20,947 nucleotides of DNA, taken from contig KN892082.1 in the NCBI GenBank assembly GCA_000934455.1, positions 15,786 to 36,732 on the forward strand, written 5' to 3'. Position numbers and translations under genes: made by a program. Positions 10,271-18,700 of the stretch are shown piece after piece. Within the stretch, counting starts at the first letter, position 1. Every line of letters starts with the position of its first letter. This stretch comes from Apostichopus parvimensis (taxonomy: Eukaryota > Echinodermata > Holothuroidea > Aspidochirotida > Stichopodidae). Below the pieces are notes generated by a model that saw nothing but the letters and a program-made list of their open reading frames with translations, was not told the DNA's origin and ran no database searches.

Positions 10271-11094
10271 CTGCCTTCTTCACTCTGCTCTTTGAAGAGG
10301 GCAAAGCGGCGTCGACAATCCGCAACTACCGTTCAGCCATTGGGGCTATACACAAGGGCCTCCCAGACGGTTCGAAAGTGGGTGACAACTCGGACGTTAC
10401 GANNNNNNNNNNNNNNNNNNNNNNNNNNNNNNNNNNNNNNNNNNNNNNNNNNNNNNNNNNNNNNNNNNNNNNNNNNNNNNNNNNNNNNNNNNNNNNNNNN
10501 NNNNNNNNNNNNNNNNNNNNNNNNNNNNNNNNNNNNNNNNNNNNNNNNNNNNNNNNNNNNNNNNNNNNNNNNNNNNNNNNNNNNNNNNNNNNNNNNNNNN
10601 NNNNNNNNNNNNNNNNNNNNNNNNNNNNNNNNNNNNNNNNNNNNNNNNNNNNNNNNNNNNNNNNNNNNNNNNNNNNNNNNNNNNNNNNNNNNNNNNNNNN
10701 NNNNNNNNNNNNNNNNNNNNNNNNNNNAGTACGGGCATTACGGATATACCTGGACAAAACTAAACAAATCCGTACGTCCGACCGTCTGTTTATACTGCCA
10801 CGTGCACCGCATACGCCAGCCTTGAAGGACACCTTGGCTCGCTGGCTCCGAACTATGATCTCGAGTCATACAACGGACCCGTCAACAGTGCGGGCCCACG
10901 ATGTCAGAGGAGTCACGGCCTCACGAGCATGGTTCGGCGGCGTCCCGGTCGAGGCCATCATGAAGGCTGCGGCATGGAAGTCAAACACGACCTTCGTCTC
11001 CTGCTACCTGCGGGACACCAGCTCACCTGATGGAGACTTTGCCAGGGCAGTGCTCAATCTGCCGAGACGCGGCACCTGGGCCCACCACCGATGA
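10090..11094 (+). CDS. DIRS tyrosine recombinase, with assembly gap
   Basis: This recombinase would integrate the circular DIRS DNA intermediate. Its frame is open from 9100, but the part before about 10090 is the other frame of RNase H/methyltransferase, so I start the feature where recombinase-like sequence begins; the natural start codon is not identified. The N-terminal core-binding part includes STVRTYDSRLPRF and a later STIRNYRSAIGAIHKG segment. Bases 10403-10727 are N, which hides the first catalytic Arg. After the gap come VRALRIYLDKT, then H-D-V-R (HxxR, from 10897), a conserved A-A-W (Trp 10975-10977) and the probable nucleophile Tyr (11005-11007) in SCYLRD. It ends at TGA 11092-11094. 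The frame agrees on both sides of the gap. What can be seen has no stop, unlike gag and pol. Confidence 0.85.
   Translation, partial: CVETLRRDLRQKGVPAKAAEYATKAWCESTVRTYDSRLPRFNQWAADNACNPVEASLVEIAAFFTLLFEEGKAASTIRNYRSAIGAIHKGLPDGSKVGDNSDVTXXXXXXXXXXXXXXXXXXXXXXXXXXXXXXXXXXXXXXXXXXXXXXXXXXXXXXXXXXXXXXXXXXXXXXXXXXXXXXXXXXXXXXXXXXXXXXXXXXXXXXXXXXXXXVRALRIYLDKTKQIRTSDRLFILPRAPHTPALKDTLARWLRTMISSHTTDPSTVRAHDVRGVTASRAWFGGVPVEAIMKAAAWKSNTTFVSCYLRDTSSPDGDFARAVLNLPRRGTWAHHR
10403..10727. other. Assembly gap (325 N)
   Basis: The unknown bases fall inside the recombinase. The length is not a round default value and leaves the reading frame matched on both sides. About 108 missing residues is also a plausible distance between the flanking recombinase segments. 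The stated size may therefore be close to true. Confidence 0.98.
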
Positions 11095-11112
11095 CGGCTG
11101 TGTCACTCTGGG

Positions 11113-11207
11113 GCGCTGTGTAAGTACGAGATAGGTAGAGGAGAGAAGTAGACTCCCAAACACTTACCTGGTTTTCGGGTCTACGAGCGACGATACCTAT
11201 CTCATAC
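11113..11207. repeat. DIRS internal complementary region
   Basis: The left half, 11113-11154, is the reverse complement of the element's left tip at 5239-5280 (42 bp, one mismatch). The right half, 11163-11207, is the reverse complement of the right tip at 11379-11423 (45 bp, one mismatch). Eight bases (11155-11162) lie between the halves. In the DIRS replication model this region templates completion of the ends and formation of a circle. It begins just after the recombinase stop. Confidence 0.93.
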
Positions 11208-11272
11208 TGGTCTCCCTCCCTCCTCCCCACTCCAGGGCACCGGTCGAGGCGGATTGCCAAGACCTTACGGTG

Positions 11273-11423
11273 TGAATTCTGGAGACTAAGAGGAAGAGTA
11301 GGGTGGGTGGCCAGTTGGGGTATGGTAGAATTCGCCAGAATGGGACTAGTAGGCTAAATAAGAGGGGGCGCTGTGTAAGTATGAGATAGGTATCATCGCT
11401 CGTAGACCCGAAAACCAGGTAAG
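11273..11423 (-). repeat. Right inverted terminal repeat of the DIRS element
   Basis: Positions 11273-11392 pair with 5256-5375. The outer 31 bases (11393-11423) are unique to this end and are represented only in the internal complementary region. A longer right tip than left tip is normal for DIRS elements. Confidence 0.93.
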
Positions 11424-12490
11424 TTTTGGGGTTTTGCAGCGGTTTAGATGATTTAGCTGTGAAAATAGTCATTTGTTTATTTTTATGGAATAAAACCTCC
11501 TCGTTTTATCTTAGAAATATTAAATAGAGTTTTACTAATTGTGGTATGATGCAAGAACTACAAAACTCAGAAATGCAAAATATGCATGCCTAGACATTTA
11601 ATAATTCAATAAGTCTAGCCTTTAAGACATGACCTTGGTTGACCTAAAATGATCTTTGATCTATGTCCCTTTAATATTTAGTACAATAGGCATATTGTGC
11701 TCAATATGAGACATCTACATATCAAGTATGGCATCCATCCAATTTTCTCTTCTTATTGCTCTCTGTTTACAGGCAAGGATTAAAAAACAAAACAAGTATG
11801 CATGATACACATACATGCCATCATTGTCTCAAACGCCTATCATCAAAACCAAACACTAAACCCATTACTTGATCTCATGAAATCTGGTAGAAAATGTTTA
11901 GAGGAGAGAACATGTCTGTGAGAAGTTTGAACATGAGTGACTAGAATTTTATGCTCAGAATGAGATGAAAAGACTGAATCAAAACGGAATCAGAAAACGG
12001 TCAGAAACAACAAACCAATAGACACACAAAAGAATATTACTCTAGTAATATTGGAATTACAGAAATTACTATAAGTTGTAATATGTTAAAGAAGAAAATT
12101 CACTCTGTGTAGAAAAACACTATTTTATAGGACAGAAAACAACTATTTATAAACATTTGTAGATATAAGCCCTCTATTCAAATTTGGACTGGAAACTTTT
12201 TCACAAATATGACATAAATAAGCTGCATACTGGTGATATAACAATAAGAATATCGGATACAAAGTCAGAAAATTGAAGCCTCTGAGACAATCTTACAAAA
12301 AAATCAGATATACCGATGAAAGGATTTTATCGATTCATCATATTGCAAGAAAATACCGACATTATATGTCAGAAGTTAAACTTGCCAATCTATCAAAATA
12401 TGAAAATATTTATAGGGATACAGCTGCACCATTTATAATCAGACCACCTTTAATATTGCATGAGTTCTAAGGATGGCAAAACCATCTTTT
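11424..12490. other. AT-rich DNA between the DIRS element and TKFC
   Basis: No gene is recognised. On the - strand this would be the far 3' flank of TKFC. A possible ATTAAA poly(A) signal for TKFC is at 12454-12449 and an AATAAA at 11481-11476. The longest open stretch on the + strand (12273-12470) is Lys/Tyr/Ile-rich and matches nothing I know. Confidence 0.5.
12449..12454 (-). promoter_or_regulatory. Candidate TKFC polyadenylation signal (ATTAAA)
   Basis: This is a variant signal about 180 bp after the TKFC stop on the minus strand. If used, the decayed duplicate of the terminal exon would lie within the 3' UTR. Support is by position only. Confidence 0.25.
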
Positions 12491-12617
12491 TTAACTAAAG
12501 CTGTTGGACACTGCCCTCATCCAGCTAGCAACCGCTTGCAGCCCCTGCATCTATCTTACCCAATGTCAGATCAGAATGCACATAACTGGCTCTGCCCGCC
12601 TGAGCTGTCATTCTTGA
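12491..12617 (-). pseudogene. Decayed tandem copy of the TKFC terminal exon
   Basis: This is a second, downstream copy of most of the last TKFC exon (12632-12757), offset by 140-141 bp. It includes the counterpart of the stop codon (TAA, 12493-12491). It still reads [17 protein letters not shown], but an extra base in the Ala-rich segment shifts the frame to an early TAG, so it cannot encode the normal C-terminus. A CTCTTCAAG just upstream could resemble an acceptor. It is most likely inert 3' UTR sequence. Confidence 0.85.
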
Positions 12618-12631
12618 AGAGCGATCTTATT

Positions 12632-12784
12632 TTACTTGAAGCTGTTGGCCACTGCCCTCACCCAGCTAGCAACGGCTGCAGCCCCTGCATCTTTCTTACC
12701 TGTTGTCAGATCAGAATGCACATAACTGGCTCTGCCGGCCTGAGCAGTCATTCTTGAGGTTTTGTCTGCAGCTTTTTCTGCAGC
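12632..12784 (-). CDS. TKFC: TKFC terminal coding exon
   Basis: The acceptor follows TTCTTTTCCCAATTAAG and the stop is TAA at 12634-12632. It encodes AAEKAAD, then AQAGRASYV and the Ala-rich final helix. 153 bp. A broken tandem copy lies just downstream at 12491-12617. Confidence 0.92.
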   Translation of the reverse strand, partial: AAEKAADKTSRMTAQAGRASYVHSDLTTGKKDAGAAAVASWVRAVANSFK

Positions 12785-15700
12785 CTTAATTGGGAAAAGA
12801 ACAAAATATTGTAAAAGTGAAAACAATTTTTGATAACAGAAATATGTTGACAGGTAATTATATATTACAAAACATGTCCAAACATCAATATATTCTAATT
12901 AAAGTTTGTACACACTTTGCCAGCAGCTACAAACAATAACATATAAAGTATCCTTTTCACTAGAGCTGCATGCGGGAATGTTTCTCAGCATCCTGTCCAA
13001 AACTCAATCACAAACAAACTTAATACTGGACAAGGAATCAAACAGATTGATCCCACAGTTCATAAACAGTACACTGCAGGAGAAACTCTACAAAGTACCA
13101 TTTCTAAATTTAATGTAAATAAACAGATATTGAATGCCAAAAAATTAATGAAAATTAAAAGATATATATTTAGACTTGTATATTAACAGAATTTAGATTA
13201 GTGTACTGATTTGCTTACAAAGAAAGGAAAGCAAATCCTAAAATATTTCACATCCAAATATCTTCTTGCCTCGAGGAAATAATTAAAATCAAATTTGAAA
13301 GACAGGATTGAGAGAAACCACAAAGTGTCTGCATGTCAGATATTAGTATTCAAATTTTACATGTATGAATATCTTACTGAACCATTATAAAGAACATTTC
13401 AAACTTTCCCTGTTGATACTTTCCCCCACCCACATATGGGTATATGGGTAAACCCCTCCTTTCTCTCATATGGGGGTAAAGTTATGACATATACGTATTT
13501 ACGACATACCTTTGCTGCTGCTCGTAGAGCCTCCCCAGTAGTGGTCCCTGATGATTCATTCAGACAAGAATAAATAGCAGCCAGAGGATCAAGCTGGCAA
13601 AAGAAACAACGGTATGTTCAAACCAATCATGAAAGACCAACAAATATGTACAAAATTAATCCTCTCAGTAGAAAAATTGCTCAATTTGTCACTGTACATT
13701 TCAAATTTCTACATATTTGACATCCATACTTCTTAAATGGATCTGTGTTCATTGCACAGCTTTGTTGATATAAAAATACTGTATTCATAACTCCATCACA
13801 AAAGTAATATTCACAAAAGTAACATTATAACTGAAACGGTCATCTCATACTTCAGAGTGATGAAATATGGAAGTGTCTATAATTTTTCTAAGTCACCTCT
13901 ACGATTCATATCATAAAGTCACAAATGCAGTCTAACAAACCATTCACCCAAAACTAGGTGTTGGAGGAGCTACTCCAATTTGTATTGTTATAGTCTTTAC
14001 AACATGGTACTTGATTGATTGCTTGCTTGTGCTTGTACCAATGAAGAGAGTATGGGAAGGCTATCATCCAGGCGCGTAGTGAGGAATTTGCCAAGGGAGG
14101 GGCGAAACTGTAGGCAACCTATCAGAGCCATAGATACGGCAAGTTGCAAACTATCTAAGCGTAGCGCCACCATGAGTTGGCGTGAAGCGTACACGAAAAT
14201 TTTGGCTGAAAATGCCTCCCAGATCGCTGGAAATGGCACTTCCCAGGCCTTGTAATTTGCATCTTAGCATTTTCTCTTTTGAAATTACTAGCAATAAATC
14301 ATAAAAACATACAAAAAAAAATATGCTCAAGGGGGGGCGGCTGCCCCCTTTGCCCCCCTCCCCTTGGTTACGCGCCTGCTATCATCCAACAGCTCCTCCC
14401 CCATCCCCACCAGATTGCCCTTCTTAGCAAGGGTCATAGCCAGACTACACTTTAAATGTTTTTTTTTAATATCCAGTCACTCACAGCATACAAAGCATTT
14501 TGTCAAAGATCATTCATTAAGAAGCAAACTGACTTATGGAGACATTTGATGGCTGAAGTCCACTCAAAAACATTACATCTGATGTGTGGACTTGACACAG
14601 ATTTATGTCACTTGATATATGACCTATAGTTATCACACATCAACATGCAGGTGAAATCACAAGATACGTTACTGACGGTTTCATGAGAACTAAGTTCACT
14701 TGAAAGGAAATAAAAAATTCTCTTTTAAATCTCCTTTTTTGTTGCAACCAAAATGATCTTCTTTTGACAGACATTGGTAAAACATCCTTTTTTAAGTAAC
14801 TAACACAGTTTACAAATGATACCTCTTTCTTCCTCAAAGTTAAGAATCTTCTTAATACATTGTGTGTAGTATTAACTCACCATGGTCCTATCACCCACAG
14901 ATGCCCCACCGTATTTCGATATAGCAGTTATTCCCGCACCGAGTGCTCTGTTGACATCGGCTAATGTTCGACCATTCCTTAGTTCTGTAGCTGCAGCCAG
15001 GAAAAATATGCTGTAGAGCTGGTATGAGAGGAAGGGGAAATATAAACGCCTTGCAGTAATATTAAGGAAGAAATGATGCATCCATACATGCTAAAGAGAT
15101 GCACTAAATCAACGACAAAACACTGCTTATGCTGAGGTACCAAGTGATCTGTGGATTAAACTGTTGACTACATATACACCATGAGTCACCCCTATTAAAC
15201 ACTGAAGACATGTTTGTGCTAGTTAGAAATCATAATAGCTTGGATTAATTAGTCGGATGATATATGATATATTGCAAAATATGGAAAGTATTCACCATGT
15301 AAATGTATGCATTATTTCACTCAAGCTAGACTATGTTTACCATGGAAAATCATGTGGTATGATATCATGCTGTTGAAAAAGGAAATTTAAGATATGCTGC
15401 CTGTTACTTTAGTTCACCTAACTGGCACTAGAAAACTGAATTTATGTATCAACTTGACTGTTTTGCAAAATATTGAACCATCACATTCAAAGATCGATTT
15501 GTGAGACAAATGTTCTGTATTTGAAAAAACAAACTGGGACGGTAACCTCTCCCTTTAAATATGAGCAGCCAAACTACCTGTAACCACAAAGATCTCTTTA
15601 GTTTAATTGAGGGGTATGCGATTATGTGTGAGTAGACCTTGGCTAGGTCATACATAGCCTAGCTAATACACAGTACAGCTTAGCAGTATTCTATTTATTT

Positions 15701-18700
15701 CGATGAAAAGATATTGTAGAAGGTGTACGTGCTGGCGTGAAAGCTCTTCAAATTGATTAGCGTGTTTACTGTCCAGTATTATAATAATCCTTAACTTACA
15801 GCACCAGATGAACCACCCATCACAGACTCTGAAACGTGAGCCAAGTGTGCTGCAATCTGATTGGCTGATAACGGTACATTTTTCTTGCTTGCCAACCACT
15901 TTTGAAATTCTGAAAATAAAGGAATAACCAATCTCAATATAGTAACAGTTGAATATTCAATACAATATCTCTGAAAGGTCATAAGTATTGCCCCCAAATA
16001 TACTAGAAAAGTCAGATAATGGTCAGTTTCAACAGACATTTACTAACCCTCTAAAAGTAGTTAAGACACCACACACATCAGATATTAAATTGTCAATTTT
16101 ATAAAAAGTAGATACGATTAATGCAGAACATCAGTGGTTCTAGGAAAGTATTTTTAGCCTGCTAAATATGGGGCCAGTTCTGAAGACCCTTAATATCAAT
16201 TACAATACTTTAGGTAACAAGATTAAATGACACGGAAAATAAATGCCAATTAAATTGACCACTTTAGAAAACTCAAACTTCTTAAAAATAACTTGGGAAC
16301 CACAAAGATGGAAGAATAAACAACATAGAAGTACTGGAAGTGAGATGTAAGTTGGTATATCATGTAATTCTCATATTGTTTTAGCTTCAAACTTTCGCCT
16401 CGCTCATATGGTAAGGTATATGTTTCAGTTACAAATGTAACATGAACCAGTAACACTTATTGGACAGGCTGTTGTTACCACAAATTCCTACAAACTCCAT
16501 CCCCTTTTCCAACCTCAAATTTACAATGTGTGTTACATACTACACATATAATCAAATACAATCACAATTGAAAAAGCATAGGTTATTGAAAATTGGCAAC
16601 AACAAAAAATCAGTCTGCATGCCATTCCAAGGGAAGGTGTCTTTCGAAGAAATGCATTAAACACTTGATTATTCAATCCATACTCATGCAAACTGATTTT
16701 TTGTTGTTGCCAATTTTCAATAACCTATGATTTTTCATAACTTTTAATCACATGAGTGTCCTATAACACAACATATTTTCACTTATAGCTTTATATCCAC
16801 AATACTAAAGATCTAACTCACCCACTGCCCCTCTTTTCAGTGTTGTTCCACAATCGCCGTCTCCACATCCACTATCTAGCTTGTTCAATTCCATTTCTTT
16901 CACACAAATTGCTTTGCATGCCTCAGACAGAACGGATAAAACTTTTCCTTGGATATCTTGAAGAGGAAAACAAGGAATCAACTGATAATGGCAAAAAGAG
17001 TACTTGTAATGTTGATCATTAAGGGAAATGTACAGGTAAGAAAAAAAAGAACAAGAACCAAATATATATATTTCTAGCTGTCAATTGTGTGAAGAAAGTC
17101 ATTGTTCCAACAACCAGGATCATAGAGGCTGTTCTGTTGCTGAAATATTAAATTAATGAGAATTTGTTTCATTTTATTTGTAAAAGGACATTAAACAATA
17201 ACCAACGGAATCACTTCATTCCAATGCATCAAATTGTACTTGTTTGTCCAATTCTTCCAATTGGATAGTGTTTAACTCTAATGGAATGATCTGATCATAC
17301 CTGAAAAATTACTTAAAAATCATTCATTGCTATAGTTCACTTTTGAAAGATTTATACATTTGTTTGCTTTTTTTCCCTTTTTTTTTATTTTCAAGCATAG
17401 GTTTATGAATTTTCCTTGTCCCAATTAGATGGGAAATTATACACTTTTTATGAGCATCATTTCTGAAATGAAGCTTGGTTTAGATTTTCTGTCATTTTAA
17501 AAAGCTTTTGTCAAGATTTAAAGATGAAGCAAGGAATGATATTAAATTGATGGACTGTCAAGTTTAACTTTTACTTCGAAAATTGCACTTTCTCTGAGTT
17601 TTCTATGGGCTACAATTAATTATACAATGAGGCTTCCACTTTGGTTATGTCCTACCTTTCGTTAACATTTTGAATAAATGTTTTCTCATTAAAGGCATTG
17701 AAGACTCGCTCCAAACCGCGTGCGGCCATCTGAGAAAGTTCACTTCCCGTTGCTTGCAAGTGACGTTTCGTTCGTGTCACAACAAAATGCAGACAGTAAT
17801 GAAACGTGATACCTTGTTATCTTTAGCTGGACCTGAGATGTCCATCGCTGTATCGTTTATACACTGTGCTGTGGGTATTGACCGTAGCTGCATGTACTGA
17901 CTGTGCACTAGTGTCTAATTACCGACGGGAGCAAGCTGTGTGTTTGTATTTCCTGGGATTGATGGTGGTGTCTCTGTTACACCTCATTCGAAACTAGGTA
18001 AGATTACCAGCATGAGACGTTTCTTTTTGCGCGAGTCTTCACACCCTTTAAGAACATGGAAACTTGCATTTTCTCTTACTGTTATTTAGTAGCCACTGAT
18101 GAAGTTGGACCCTATAGAAACCAGACTTTTGGCTAAAAAAGCTGGTTATTAATTCTGCAATCTATTCCAGCAAACATTGTCTATGAAAATGCATACAATG
18201 AAGTTTCTTTTTTGATAATCAGTAATATGAGGACATTAAGCTTACTGGCCTAATGAGCTAACTTTTACGCGGTATGGCAATAACTATATATGGATTACAT
18301 TTAATATTCCGTTTATACTTTGTTGCACATGTACTCAGTACATGAAACAAGGGTTAATTGAATCATACTTTAACTTGTTGAAAGTAAGTTTTCTGTCTTT
18401 CATGTAGGTAATACATAAGATACTATGGATATTTGAGGAGGGTTTAAGTATCACCATGGCAACCATAAATTCTACCATGGTGTTGTTTGTCACCTGATGG
18501 CAGTGGTTCACTCTGGGTGACAGTTAGTGCTAATTCCTTGTGCTCAGGCTTTATTGATGGAGTGTCATTTCTTGCGTAACAAGACACTTTGGATGTGCAG
18601 ACTCTGGGCCATGCAGGTGCAGTTGTCTCATCATCTAGGAGTTTAAATCAGACAATAGAATCAAATGTTGGAAAGAAATGTAAAAAAAAAAAAATTTCCC

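Larger units (their letters stand above)
5239..11423 (+). mobile_element. DIRS-like tyrosine-recombinase retrotransposon, degenerate
   Basis: This element of about 6.2 kb carries the whole DIRS plan. It has inverted terminal repeats (5256-5375 and 11273-11392), unique outer tips, an internal complementary region near the right end (11113-11207), and three coding regions on the + strand: zinc-finger Gag, RT/RNase H/methyltransferase, and tyrosine recombinase. It is GC-rich inside an AT-rich host. No target-site duplication is seen, as expected for recombinase-mediated insertion. The limits are set by pairing with the internal complementary region and could be off by up to about 10 bp at either side. 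Lesions in gag and pol plus a 325-base gap mean the copy is defective or incomplete. It lies between two convergent host genes. Confidence 0.93.
16957..18493 (-). other. Largest visible TKFC intron (between exons d and e)
   Basis: This intron is mostly AT-rich, but a CpG-containing segment at about 17700-17790 looks promoter-like and carries an orphan candidate first exon. A GTAAGA donor-like site on the + strand near 17999 is also present. No TKFC exon is needed here, because the phases of exons d and e already match. Confidence 0.65.

Noticed and set aside
12273-12470. 65-codon + strand open frame
   Set aside because: It is short, AT-driven and unmatched to any family I know.
12473-12757. 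+ strand open frame with an internal duplication
   Set aside because: The duplication is that of the TKFC terminal exon read on the wrong strand.
17670-17900. 76-codon + strand open frame over the promoter-like island
   Set aside because: It has no recognisable motif. The minus strand offers a better start context and a donor site.
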